Source: Cryptomeria japonica
Lineage: Eukaryota > Streptophyta > Pinopsida > Cupressales > Cupressaceae
DNA: 64,000 bases
Assembly: GCF_030272615.1 (NCBI RefSeq)
Contig: NC_081409.1
Span: 19,778,260-19,842,259 of the forward strand
Reading direction: 5' to 3'
The notes beneath the pieces are model-generated. The model did not search any database. It was given only the letters and a program-made list of their open reading frames with translations, and was not told where the DNA came from. A program made the translations under genes and the position numbers. Each line of letters starts with the position of its first letter. Within the stretch, counting starts at the first letter, position 1. This document shows positions 9,837 through 20,660 of this stretch, piece after piece.

Positions 9837-11330
9837 CTAGTCAAGTTCCAGAAGACTACCTTGCGTATGTGTCTCGAGACTAGGAAGAGTTACAACATGA
9901 TTATCAGAATTCATGTTAGTATTTATTGGACCTAACCCAACCAACCTACTTCTAGCGTCGTCACCTAGTTCAGACTGGACTACATACCGTGGTGTGATAG
10001 TAATAGGGTGAGCAAACAACATCTCAACATTCATGACAGAGTAGTCATAATTTGTTGTTGAATAGTTGTTATAAATAGAGCTCCTGTCTGAGTTATCAGA
10101 GTCATAAGATGAAGTTTCTGACTCATCTTCAAGTGGCATAGTAAAAGTACATATAGTATCAATACCTACATCTTTGATCCTGCAAGTTCCTTCATGATTT
10201 GGTTCATTTTGTATTTGTCACACTTGTGGACATAACCTTGATGGTTCTGTTAATCCCTGCCGTTTGTTCCATTTAGCTTCCTCTGGACTGATGACTGGTT
10301 CTACTTCTGTAGATTCTAATTCTTCTTTTGTAGTTCCATACCTGATTTGTCCTATCTCATTAGGGGAAGAGTTAGTAGGTGAAGAAATTTCTTGTGTCCT
10401 TTCTTCTTCTAGATGTTGTTCATAGTCTTCTTGTCTTTTTAGTTCGATTTCTTCTATTTCCTTTTGCATCTTTAAGCGTATCAGCTCTTGTGCATCATCT
10501 ACTATATCACTGGATTCTTCAGGGGATTCTATAGTAGATGTATCTGAGAGGTGGTTTGGACCCCATTCATACTCATTTGAATTAGTTTCTGAATCATTTA
10601 CTTGTTGTCTGCCAGTATATGTGACCCAAATGTTCAGTGGTGCAAACAACTCTCTGATTATGTATACATCTTCTCTCATATCCTCTGGGACTTCTACTTC
10701 CTATGGTATTATAGTTGATACAATCAGAATTTGATTAACATGTATTTATACTCTCTGGGTTGGCAATTATTCTTGTTTGTTGTCGCACTCTTCCTGAGTT
10801 TGTTGAGTATTGCTTTCCTGTGATGCTAAAGGTAGTACCTTTTTCTTCCACTTAAGTTGATGGTGAGACGTATGTTTCTAGTCTAGTGAATTTCTTGGAT
10901 CGTATCCCAGTCCAACTTTATAATTTGCAAACTTAGTTTGTAACTGAATAGGTTCAACAATACGTTCTTGATGCTTTCCTAGAGGGCCAGTACCTGAATA
11001 TCCCATGCGTTGAAGCATCTTATAGCCTGGACAATATTGTGTTGGGGAAATCTCACAATGTTGTATTTCTTCATTTGCACTATCTTCTTTGAAAAGTCAT
11101 TTGAGAGCAACATCCTCTTCTATTTCATCTACAAGGGAAGTAGAGGAATGTATAAAATGACCTTCATAAATGACTTTTGGAGTTGAAATTTGTGGCTTCA
11201 TAAACTCTAATGGTTTTCTTGAATGTCTTGGTGATGGAGGAAGAGACATTAGTGAGAGCACATGCTCTATCTTGTAGCCATCCATTCCAGTGTTTGTGAT
11301 TTTCAATTTCTTCTCTAAATATTTTAGCAT
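9837..11330 (-). pseudogene. Linker between protease and RT, charged, poorly conserved
   Basis: Three open stretches (11330-11097, 10679-10218, 10139-9837) lie in one frame, the same as gag and protease. The middle one has a Glu/Lys/Arg-rich run (MQKEIEEIELKRQEDYEQ) that is probably helical; the last has an acidic, serine-rich start (ETSSYDSDNSDRSS). No catalytic motif is visible. This is the variable spacer that Tat-type elements have between protease and RT. It is broken by several stops. Confidence 0.6.
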
Positions 11331-11390
11331 AGATTTTGAACTTTTAGCTGTAGAGGCTGCTCAATTATGAGGAACAAAAGCATCAATACT

Positions 11391-12050
11391 TTATGTTAAT
11401 GCATTGCAGGTATAGCTTGTATCAGTAGGAATACTGACTTCAGCTCTATTATAAGGAAATTTCAAGCACTGATGATACGTAGATGGTACTGCTTTAATTT
11501 CATGAATCCATGGCCTGCCTAGTAAGATGTTGTATGAAAGAGGAAGATCAAGGACTTGAAAACTTACATCTCTTTCTACAGGTCCTACCCTGATTGGTAA
11601 TAGCACCATACCCTTAGAGGTTCTTTCTTATTCATCATAAGCTTTGATTGTTATTTTCTTTGTTGGATCAATAACATTTTTAGAAAATCCCAGTCGTGTC
11701 AGTAGATTGTAGGTATAGATATTCAACCCAGTGCCTCCATCTATCAAAACACGTTTAACTCGGTGTTTATGGATCATAGATTTAATGTGTAATGGCTGGT
11801 TATGCGGGTGACTCAGTGAGTTATCATCTTCTTCAAAGAAAGTGAGATAATGAGGTGAAGTTAAGTGACCAACCATAGATTGAAACCGATCTACGTCTAA
11901 ATCTATAGGGACACTACTGGTGAGCAAAGTCTTGTCCAGGATCTCTCTAAGAGTAGAAGAGATCTTAAGCAGTTCCAAAATGGATATTTGAGTATTGGTT
12001 CTTTTCAATTGTTCGACAATACTATAACTAGGAGAGGATGATAAGGCCAC
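11391..12050 (-). pseudogene. Retropepsin-like aspartic protease of the Tat element
   Basis: VLIDGGTGLNIYTYNLL near 11750-11700 is the active-site loop; plant Gypsy proteases of this type use D-G-G/S-S/T in place of D-T/S-G. The flap and second half follow, with PLSYNILLGRPWIHEIKAVP at about 11550-11490, where the ILLGRxW block is the conserved C-terminal signature. A stop at about 11628 splits the domain. The preceding stretch SIVEQLKRTNTQISILELL is the segment that normally joins gag to the protease in this lineage. The protease would cut the Gag-Pol precursor inside virus-like particles. Confidence 0.88.
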
Positions 12051-12194
12051 CTATTTTGATTTGGCTGTGATTGTCTCTGTTTGTCTATTTGGTAGATTTG
12101 AAGTCGTTTGATCAAAAGTTGAGGAACTAGCTCCTTGGAGAGTAACTTTCTTTTGAGCATGGGTCATAGCATTAGCAGTTTGTGCTTAATTTTT

Positions 12195-12770
12195 TTAATC
12201 TTTGATTATGATCACATTGCAATATTTAGGTTGGGAAGATTCAATCATGTTGATCACGTTATCGTTGTTAGTGTAGGTATAATTGACTCTAGCACCTCCC
12301 TTGGATTTTAAGGAATCTCCTTGTTCATAAGTCGGTAAGGGATCTTTAAAGGCCTTATGATCAACATTAGTGACATGATTTCCAACAACAATTTTTCTAG
12401 CATCAATGAGATCTTGGATTTCATGTTGCAGTTTCATGCAGTTGTTTATGTTATGTCCCTTGTTCTGATGGTAGTCACAGTATTCATTTTCTCTCCACCA
12501 TTTGGGTTTAATTTCTGGGTCATATGGTCTAGAATTGTCTGGCAATGTTATCAGATTATTCACCAATAAAGTTTTAAAAGATGATTCATACAATTCATCT
12601 AGAGGAGTAAAATCATGCTTAGGTTTTGAAAGCCAAGGTTTCTCTTTAAACCATTCTCTTGCTTTCTTTGGAGGATTTTCTACTGCAGTTTTAGCTTCCT
12701 TGAGTGCTTGCGTGCCACTAGCCAAGTTAATTATTGTGGATTTTGTCTTTGCTTTAACATTGTCTACCAC
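12195..12770 (-). pseudogene. Gag C-terminal part with zinc-knuckle-like motif
   Basis: The stretch NEYCDYHQNKGHNINNCMKL carries the C-x2-H...H...C pattern that Tat-type Gag proteins have in place of a classical CCHC knuckle, followed by the typical IQDLIDARKIVV helix. It is upstream of the protease and in the same frame. It would bind element RNA during packaging. Stops at both ends separate it from the rest of Gag. Confidence 0.85.
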
Positions 12771-12812
12771 TCCATCATTAGTAACGTTTATGTTGTTATA
12801 TTTGTCATATTT

Positions 12813-13345
12813 CTAGTATTTGCTCTTTTCTTTAGAACTAGAACCCTGCAATGTTTCTTTCCAAAGTGATACATCTCCCTTTTTTATAAGCACATCTTCC
12901 ATTCTGAGGGCATTATCTACCATTTTGTTAAATGAAGGATGTACCTGCATCTGGACACTATATTTCAATTCGGGGATTAATTTGTTGACAAAGATATCCA
13001 TCCTCTCAAGATCAGTAATAGTCCATGAATATCTAGAGAACATCTTTCTCCATCGTTGGAGAAAAGTGAGAAAGGGTTCTCCTGTCTTTTGTTTGGTATT
13101 GCAAAGGTCTATCATAGTGACTGGGTGACAAATGTTATAGGAGTATTGCTGTAGGAATAGTTGGATTAATTCTTCAAAAGTTTTTATTCCCATAGGTAGA
13201 CTTGAGAACCATTCCATAGCTTGCCCCCCTAAACTTCTCAGGAAAAGGTGCTTGAGATACGTTTGGTCGTGCATTAACTCCATACATAAAGTACAAAATT
13301 CTTTGATATGATCTTGAGGATCTGTATTCCTGTCATATTTGTCAA
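12813..13345 (-). pseudogene. Gag capsid region (retrotransposon Gag family)
   Basis: The frame reads from an IPKFDKYDRNTDPQDHIKEF block near 13340 through LFLRSLGGQAMEWFSSLP and FEELIQLFLQQY, which is the core of the plant retrotransposon Gag family (similar to Pfam Retrotrans_gag). It ends in EDVLIKKGDVSLWKET. One stop lies just upstream of the FDKYD block. It would form the virus-like particle. Same frame as the zinc-knuckle and protease parts. Confidence 0.9.
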
Positions 13346-13965
13346 ACTTAGGAATTTATACTTTTGAGGGAAATGGAGGCATGTAAAGGTTTTTGTCAAA
13401 TGGGAATGGACATATTGTGTCTAGAGAATATTGTTTCGGTGATTTATCTTTGTTTTTTAGTTCTGTGACCTCAGTTCGTAATGCTTATATTTGTTTGTTT
13501 AGCATTCCCAATGGTGTCTCTTCCTCTTTAGTGGTGAGGGCCTCCACATCATAACCAGTAGGAAGCTTGGCGCCTTGCTTTGCTAGTTCTAGAAAATAGT
13601 CTTCTTTTTCTCTAGAGATGATAACCTTCATCATTTTTTGGAAATCTTTATCATTTTGACATTTATGTATTTTGACCTCTGGAGGTTTAGAGGCTTCAGA
13701 TTCAGTTGATGAGGACTCATTGATAGTGGCATGATTGCTGAGGTTGTCATAAGTGTCTCATTTACTAGCTTGTGTTTCTTGCCTTTCTCCAGACATGGTG
13801 GGAGATAGGGGCTGACCAAAGATTGGTATATCTTAAACTGGTATTTGTGACGATGAGGGTTTATTTGAGACAAGTTTTTCTACAAAGAATGGATTGTCGT
13901 TTGACGAAAAGGGTGTTCCTTTTCCTGTGTGAGCAAGCATTTACAATTGATGGGGCCGAGAGGTA
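13346..13965 (-). pseudogene. Probable N-terminal Gag region, decayed
   Basis: The open stretch 13873-13631 is in a different frame from the capsid part and has no recognisable domain. Its place between leader and capsid, and basic composition with Gln and Pro, suit the poorly conserved Gag N-terminus. I cannot identify a start codon with confidence. Confidence 0.4.
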
Positions 13966-14139
13966 GATGTGTTGCAGAAGTCAAGATCAAATTGTAGCTA
14001 GTTGTTCGTTTAACGAAGTGATTGAGTGAAGTAACTAAGATCTGGTCTAGTTTCAGGAATGATCTATCCTGTGTAAGACATTATCTAGGTTAATTTAGGT
14101 TTGATAAGATGTTGATTGAACTAGCTGAAAGATGATTGA

Positions 14140-14550
14140 CAAAATCGTGCAACGCAATGACAGGGGTACACTATCAAGGTTGTTTATGATTAGGAGGATG
14201 AAAACCAGTTTTAGGCTTGCTGTAGATTGTTTTAGGCAAGTTTGACTGTTCTAGACTGGCAAACTCAGAGATTCGTATGACAAGATTTCTAGGACCAGAC
14301 GACAGTATAATAGCCTCAAGAAAATGATAGTACTATCTCGCACAAGTTGCTACCTAATACCGTATGATAGATGGGTATGTCTGAAATGATAAATTGATAA
14401 ATGCAAGGGTTTATCGTATGATACAGGATTTAGGATAGAATGACAGTTCTCAGACCTAGACGACAGACAATCAGGTTTCGTACGACACAAAATGTAGGCT
14501 CAAACGACAGACTGTTAGGATTGATGGAATCTCGTACAATAGAGGATATG
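14140..14550. repeat. TCGTACGACA/ACGACAG motif cluster 1
   Basis: Motif occurrences by eye: TCGTGCAACG (14145), TTCGTATGACA (14272), ACGACAG (14299), CTCGCACAA (14336), CCGTATGAT (14363), TCGTATGAT (14414), ACGACAG (14459), TTCGTACGACA (14477), ACGACAG (14514), CTCGTACAA (14532). Most variants differ by C to T or G to A inside the CG steps. Spacing is 20-60 bp and irregular, so this is not a simple tandem repeat. Confidence 0.65.
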
Positions 14551-15729
14551 CAACAGAACAATAAAACAGAAGGATAGTACAACTGTGTCTGGACAAAGAT
14601 TAAATACTCAGTTTTTGATGACTGAGTATGACCAATTTTTGATATAGGACTAATTTTCAATGATTGATGAGGACTATTTTTTGACACTGATAGAGTTTAT
14701 CACTGAGTTGTTTGGTATTGTTTTCTTCATTTTTGGTATTCCAGTTTTAGTTTTAGGGATGAAAACACAGAAAACATGCAATACGAATAATAATTTCAAT
14801 CACATCATGCAAACCCTATGGAAGTTGGCTTAGAGAAGAACACCTTTGCTTGTTGACTTAGGTACACACCCAATAGCTAATCAAAATACGTCCGCTGAGT
14901 TTCACACAATGGATTCTCAACACTGTATTAGCTGACTCCAAACGCTAATGGGGGCATGATATGGCAAGTGTCTTGGGAGAGTTACTATCTCTCTTGCACA
15001 AATATTATCAACCTTTTGGAGGTGAATCGGGTAGCTTCTAATTTGAATTGGAACTAGTAAGGGGTCTGTTTGGCACGTTGAGGTATAAACTCAATTAAGA
15101 GGTCTCTCAGCCTAAAAAACCAAGGTTTAATATACTCGAAAGTATAGAGGAGAGCTATTTCTGAGCACTATTGTTGACTTGATTTTCATCAAATCATGTT
15201 TATTTTATAGTGGGTTGGAGTACTTGGCATTTATCCATTCCCACTTGGGTCGTTCCCCTCTCACTAGTCATAATGGCTTTAAGAGTTATTAGCTCCTCGA
15301 GAGGGCAGGCCCGCTAAAGATATGCAAATCTCAAACTTAAAGAAAATGCCTCAAGGGTCTGGATTTCTGATTGTCTATACAGACAAGAGCATAATTTCCT
15401 ACCTCTAAAATTTTTCTTAAAACACGAAATATAGATTTGTTCTTTAACCAGATAGCAAGTTAGGTGCCTAAAAATGAATTTAAAGAATACACGATGTTTA
15501 GTTGATTCTCTTTAGGCAACCTGCAAAACAATGTATCAGTAGTCATGTTGATTTTATTCTTTGATAGGCGTATGTTTGATTGATAAATTCTTTAACAAGC
15601 GTCCTGCAAGAAACTGGTTAAGCTGTGAAAATATCAGGCAGACAAAAGATGATTCAGGGTTAGCGTTAGCGTAATCAAAATTCAACAGAAAACCTGAAAA
15701 GTGAAATTTGTTTTAACCCGACAGAATAC

Positions 15730-15950
15730 AGCATCGTACGACAATTATGATAGATTAAAACAACAAAAGGATTTTATCATACGAGTTAGAACTGAGCATT
15801 AAATGAAAAAAGACAAAATCAGATATTCAGAACAGAATTTCATACGACACCATTTTCTAATTCGTATGACAAATCGGAGGCTTTGACAAAATGTTGTATG
15901 ATGCAATAATACAACTCGTACGATATTTCACAGAGATTGTACGGACGAAA
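15730..15950. repeat. TCGTACGACA motif cluster 2
   Basis: Seven occurrences in about 220 bp: TCGTACGACA (15734), TCATACGAG (15777), TTCATACGACA (15840), TTCGTATGACA (15862), TTGTATGAT (15894), CTCGTACGAT (15917), TTGTACGGACGA (15938). It lies just inside the primer binding site, in the transcribed leader of the element. Confidence 0.65.
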
Positions 15951-16000
15951 CCTACAGGATTTTTAAAAAAAATGTTTTTGAGGCCGAAAAAGTAGTCTTT

Positions 16001-16019
16001 TGCCCCATGGTGGGCGCCA
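16001..16019 (-). promoter_or_regulatory. Primer binding site of the Tat element
   Basis: On the minus strand this reads TGGCGCCCACCATGGGGCA, four bases inside the 5' LTR edge at 16024. The TGGCGCCCACC start is a common tRNA-complementary start in plant Ty3/Gypsy elements; I do not assign the tRNA. It fixes the orientation (minus) and the inner edge of the 5' LTR. Confidence 0.85.
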
Positions 16020-16023
16020 AAAA

Positions 16024-17875
16024 TGTGTGTGTGAAAAGTGTGTTAGGCCCAATATGGAAAGCTAAAGTACTGAGAAGGGAGGGGTGAATCAGTACTTCAA
16101 ATCCTTTTATCAACAATATCTTTATTGTTATGCATAAACCACAAACTACTGTAACATAACATAAAGCTAAAACAAATAAATAACAATCATACATGGTTCA
16201 CTCCATAACACATATATTTTGGTTACGCAAGAACTCTTGGTTAGAGAGAAAAATTGCGGTGGGGATGGCACCCACAACTTCACTATTGCAATAATAAAGG
16301 TTGCTCGGTTAGAGCTACATGTTCAACTATTTCTGATAGCTTACCCTGTTAGGAGTATCAAGATCTGTTAGATCTACCTTGCTAAAGGATTTTACAACAC
16401 TTAAACTAAATGCTACACCTAGTTAGAGGCTTTACAATTTATAGACTTAGTTAGAGTCTTTTACCCTGTTAAAGGTTTCTCTTACAACTTCAAAATATTT
16501 CAATAAAATCTTTACAAATATCTGCAACCTTACATTTGGAATGTTATAGCAGATTCTATGTGCTCAAAATAAGATTACCTTGCTTATAGAATACCTCGGT
16601 AACCCATAAAGTAACTCGGTAAAGCCTTCTGTTTACTCTGTTCTTTGACTGTTCTCTGAAATCCTTTTCGGTGACCTCTGTGTCTCTGTAACAGTCATAA
16701 CACTTAGTGCTTTGTTATGTATCACACATGTCTTGCTTCATACACCTCTGTATATATCTATCTATCACACTTTTATCCTTAATCCGTGTTGAATAAATAG
16801 ATCTCTTATGTCGGTGATTTGATTCATTGCTTCGATCTTACAAACATGATTTATCGAATGAATAACCATACAAAATATTTTATTGGTTAGATGACCTCAA
16901 AATCATACACAATCTATAAGTGTTATTTCCATGTGATAACGGTTCTATGTTCCTCGATCTTGTAACATGTTTTCCCTTGTGTGTCTAGATTCAATGAATC
17001 TGGTAACACGTTTCACTCGGTGTATCATTATTTCTGCTCGGTAGACATGGAATGTTACTTGGTAGACAACTCGGTGTATATTGGGCTCTGTGACTACATT
17101 CTTCTTTAACCGACTGTTATGTGCATACCGACTAAATGTTTCGGTAGTAGTAACCGACTAGAGTATATAGAATGACTTTGGATATAAAACTAATGGCAAC
17201 TTGATAAGTAGTAACAAAGTGGACCTGTATCTGGAACACACAACACTTCAATTAAGTCATTAGATGCATGGTTAGTAAATCAATAATCAATGAATAATAA
17301 ACCAATACAAAGCAACCCATTGCCTTCTAGTAGATGCGAGTTTAGATTGCTCTCAAATTGCTAAGCTATCCAGTGACTAGACAACACCTAAATGAAGGAT
17401 TTTTATCTATATGAGCATGGATTTAAGCTAGATGGATGCAAGATTTAAGCTAGATATGCAAGGTTAATCTAACATGATTTAAGCAATATATGAATATTTA
17501 AGCTAAATAATTTAAGAAATACGAAATAACTAATATGCAATATCTCAATGCAAATTCTCAATAAACCTAGAGCAAAAACAACATAATAACAATATATTCT
17601 CCAAGGTCTTTGAATGAGAGATGAGAGCCTGAATTTATAGAAAATTCAGAAAGAAACCAACAAATGAGATCAAATGATGATGAGCGGTCAAGATTTTCCA
17701 AGAGGATGCACAATCCAGGTGAATTGATGTGATTGGATGCTTTTCTCAGTTTTAAAGGAAATTGAACAAAAATTAAGATAAAATTAGGAAAAAATTGATT
17801 TATTCTCTATTTCATTCAATTTTAATATTTAATTGTTTTAATTGCTTTCTTTGAGATTATTTATCAATTTTTAAT
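16024..17875 (-). repeat. 5' LTR of the Tat element, interrupted
   Basis: The 17-bp start at 16024-16040 (TG repeats, then AAAAGTG) matches the left copy at 1284-1300. The copy is cut at 16040 by a solo LTR and resumes at 17217 after a duplicated AAGTG. From 17217 to 17875 it parallels 1296-1957. The part beyond 17875 diverges from the left copy. Confidence 0.88.
16041..17216 (+). mobile_element. 1,176-bp solo LTR with AAGTG target duplication
   Basis: It begins TGTTAGG and ends GTAACA, giving the inverted terminus TGTTA/TAACA, and is flanked by AAGTG at 16036-16040 and 17217-17221. It restores a continuous Tat LTR when removed. No internal retrotransposon sequence is left, so recombination between two LTRs has probably occurred. 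Inside are the GAAGGGAGGGGTGAATCAG module (16073-16091), six GTTAAAGG-like units (16345-16480) and a GGTGGGGATGGCACCCAC block (16258). Strand is assigned by matching these modules to the solo LTR at 30620. Confidence 0.9.
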
Positions 17876-18221
17876 TTGTTTTTCAATATTATCTCCAATT
17901 GATTTCTTTTCTCAAATTTTAATTCTTTTTTGTCAATTAATTCCTTTTTTTGAAGATTTGATGGCAATTTGATTTATTTAATTAAATATGTAAAAGATAT
18001 TTAATTAAAATAAATAAGATAATTGTTTAAAATGATTTACTTGGAATGATTTAATTAATTAAATAAATATTTAATTAATATTGGTTGATTAATTTTTCCA
18101 TGTGACATTTGATGATTAAAGAATTAATTGTGTGCTGAAGATTTATTTAATTGCCTTTGGTTAGGACCTTGGTGACATTGTCGAGATTAGGGGCTCATGG
18201 TTTAGATGACCATTTTTAGGT
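17876..18221. other. AT-rich stretch at the right edge of the Tat element
   Basis: Dominated by TTAATTAAATAAAT-type runs. It matches neither the left LTR copy nor the expected 200 bp of the split solo LTR. It is either the outer part of the 5' LTR, lost from the left copy, or sequence left by a deletion at the insertion boundary. Confidence 0.4.
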
Positions 18222-18960
18222 TCTGATTAAGAAAGGAAGTGCTATTTCCAGATCATTCAAGAACCTGTTGTTCTCTAACCATTACAATAGTTAAATCTCT
18301 TAACTGGGTAAGCTTTAACAGGCTTTTTGTTGAAATCCTCTAAGTGGGTGATCCATTAGCTTGGATTTGAAATCCTCCACCGAGGTTACCTTTAACAGGG
18401 TATTTGTTGTTAATCCCTTAACCGGGTCGTCCTTAACTGGATTTGTTCCTAACAGGACATTATTGTATAAGCTTCTAACAAGGCTTGGCTCCTAATAGGG
18501 CAAACTTCAGAAGAGTTAAAAATACTTGTGGGTATTCATCCCCACCATGGTTTTTCCCATTTGTGTTTCCACATGAAAAATCATTGTGTCAAGTGGTGAA
18601 TGATTTTGTGGATATGTTTTTGATATGGTTGATTTGAGTGACAAGTAAATCTACATAGATATATTTGAATGAACAGAATGATCTGAAACATCTTTTTACT
18701 GGTATTAGTGAAGTGGTTTGAGGTTTTGTCAAATGGTATTTAAGTTTCAAGATCTGTTGTATTATGTCACTGAGTATTAGGACAACCAATAGATTTTAAT
18801 AGTGTAGTTGCAAATTTGTTTGAGTGTCTAAACCAGTATACTTTATGAGTTGATTCAGAGTTGAAAGTTTGTTTGGTGAAAGTTTAGTTTATTTTCTATC
18901 TATCGATTCACCCTGCCTCTTAGTAGTTGACATAATCTTTATAGTTTCATCGTATTATCA
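18222..18960 (-). mobile_element. Right part of the split solo LTR
   Basis: The reverse complement aligns to about 30620-31350 of the intact solo LTR. Shared landmarks are the GGAAAAACCATGGTGGGGATGA block (18534-18555 here), the GTTAAAGG-like series, the primary TGATAATA start (18953-18960) and the GGTGAATC module. The outer end at 18960 is followed by GAGCA, which pairs with AAGCA at 863-867. Confidence 0.9.
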
Positions 18961-19461
18961 GAGCAAGGGTTGCTTATCATTCATTTTTCATATTCAAGCA
19001 TCAAGAAAGATAAGTTGTAGAAATATAGAGCATCATGGCATCACAATGATAGAACCTTTGATAGTCTCAAAACAAGATAGTGGGATATCAATGCATTGCC
19101 AAATGGTAACAGTGAATAGAGAGAATTCACAAAGAATTCATGACAAGGATAGATCAGGTCGGTCATGTATGGATGAGAACATACTTTCTAAAAAATCAAC
19201 AACATGTGTCTGCCACATAGTCTAGGGAAAATCTTTGAAAGGCTCGTATACTTTACTTCATTGAGTAACAATGCATTTAGGTTGTTTGAATAATTGATGA
19301 GTGTTGGCATATTAGGTATTTTTTCAAAGAAATCATTTTTTTGAGAAGAAGTATCATGGTAGAATGATATTCCATTATTTGGACAAGTGGAAAAATAGAA
19401 AGATCACTATGTCAAGATACATGTTCAAAGGTAAAAGACTCATAAAAGTCTAATACAGTAA
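18961..19461. other. Spacer between two elements, no gene
   Basis: This is the right-hand continuation of the DNA at 1-867. The open frame at 18869-19225 crosses the LTR boundary and matches nothing I know, so I do not call it a gene. Confidence 0.5.
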
Positions 19462-20637
19462 TTTAGTGTCCTAAAATTGCGACCCTCACAATTTTGACCA
19501 CATCTTAAGCCCTCACCTTTGCAACAACATCTTTCTACTTGACTAAGACCGCTCTCTGTGCTTTCATCCTAAGTCTCCTCCTATTGTGGCCCTTATGCCA
19601 CCTCAAGACCCTGTCCAGGCCCCAAGATAGGGTAGGACAGGGGCATGGTGCCCATGTCCTCCCTCTTAGGGTGGCCCTAAAATGGGCCTGTCTAGCTCCT
19701 TAAGCTTTATTTTCTCTTTGGGGATTTCAATCTTCCTTTGTCAGCCTTCGATGGATGAAAATTAATCCTCTTAGGCATGTATAAAAGAAGATCCAATTCC
19801 TTCATTTGATGAGGACGATATATATGAATAGGCAAAATACATAAGATATACTCAAGAAAAGGGTCTTCGTCAAGCGTTCAAGTCTTCAAGCATCCACCAA
19901 GTTCTCTTCTTCATGTGTCTTCTTCATTCATCCATTGGAGCAACATTACAACATTCATTTGTAAGCATGTGTGTGTTAGGGTTTTTTCATGTTACATGCC
20001 ATTTCATACAATATTTGTGATTACATTCAAGAAGCAAAGCAATAGTCATCATCAATTGCATATCTACAAGATATACATTTCCTACATTTACATTTAAGTA
20101 TTCATAATTACTTTCTTTCAAGGTTGATTCCTCAACCGGGGTTTGACTGAGGAAAACCTCTATCCACAACCCTTCTTCCCTTCTTTTCTGTGTGTAGGTT
20201 GTAGGTGGGCAACTGTAATTGTAGGATTGGACTCCATTTATAGAGACAGAAAAACCCTTTTCGATTCGCGGATTTTTCAGAGGACCATATGCCCTTTCAA
20301 CATGGTCCCGATGTCTTTTCTCAAAATTTTCAGGGCAGATCCATATCAGTTTGAATATCTCAGATCCAAAATTACAACGCAATCCCCAACCAATAGCTCC
20401 TTATTTTTTTCATTTTATCTCCCTTTTCTACATAGTCAACATATCTATTTACAAAAGAGGGCAAATCACTTTCCAACCCTTGCAATCCACTTGGAATTCA
20501 TGTCCTTGCTCCCCTTGGATTTGGATCAGGTGGATTCAAGTCCCTCTTTTGAATGTAAAGTTTCTCCCAAGTGAAAATCATCCTAGTGACTTCCTTTCTC
20601 TCTCATAGGTGGGGAGTTACTAGGGTTCAATTTTCCA
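19462..20637 (+). repeat. 5' LTR of the non-autonomous element
   Basis: It starts TTTAGTGTCC where the 3' copy has TGTAGTGTCC, so the usual TG has mutated, and ends AATTTTCCA. It parallels 25010-26255 throughout, for example the CATCTTAAGCCCTCACCTTT, CTTCGTCAAGCGTTCAAG and GTGTTAGGGTTTT blocks. A TATAAAAG run near 19783 is a candidate TATA box. Small open frames here are chance frames. Confidence 0.88.
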
Positions 20638-20647
20638 CTTTACATTT

Positions 20648-20660
20648 TGGTGAACCCGAC
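20648..20660 (+). promoter_or_regulatory. Candidate primer binding site TGGTGAACCCGAC
   Basis: TGGTGAACCCGAC begins 10 bases after the CA end I use for the 5' LTR, or 3 bases after an alternative CA at 20643-20644. The same 13 bases occur in reverse complement beside another element's LTR at 32096-32108, which supports the role. I do not assign the tRNA. Confidence 0.7.

Larger units (their letters stand above)
13966..16000 (-). other. 5' leader of the Tat element with TCGTACGA motif clusters
   Basis: No coding sequence of note. It lies between the primer binding site and gag. Two clusters of a short motif stand out: 14140-14550 and 15730-15950, with variants of TTCGTACGACA (the central TCGTACGA is a perfect 8-bp palindrome) interleaved in the first cluster with ACGACAG. 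Between them (14555-15720) is ordinary AT-rich sequence. Confidence 0.6.
1284..18221 (-). mobile_element. Tat-lineage Ty3/Gypsy LTR retrotransposon, decayed
   Basis: Direct repeats at 1284-1957 and at 16024 onward are the LTRs. A primer binding site lies beside the right copy, and the coding order leftwards is gag, protease, RT, RNase H, second (archaeal-type) RNase H, integrase. That order with two RNase H domains is characteristic of the Tat lineage of plant Ty3/Gypsy elements. A plant mobile domain ORF lies antisense between integrase and the 3' LTR, a zone where Tat elements are known to carry extra ORFs. The protein frames hold many stops, so the copy is dead. The right outer boundary is not resolved: about 200 bp of the host solo LTR is missing there, which suggests a deletion. 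Without the 1,176-bp insertion at 16041 the element would be roughly 15.7 kb. Confidence 0.85.

Noticed and set aside
20143-20608. Plus-strand open frames of 143 and 85 codons
   Set aside because: They lie inside the 5' LTR; the same region of the 3' LTR has a different length and stops. No known domain.
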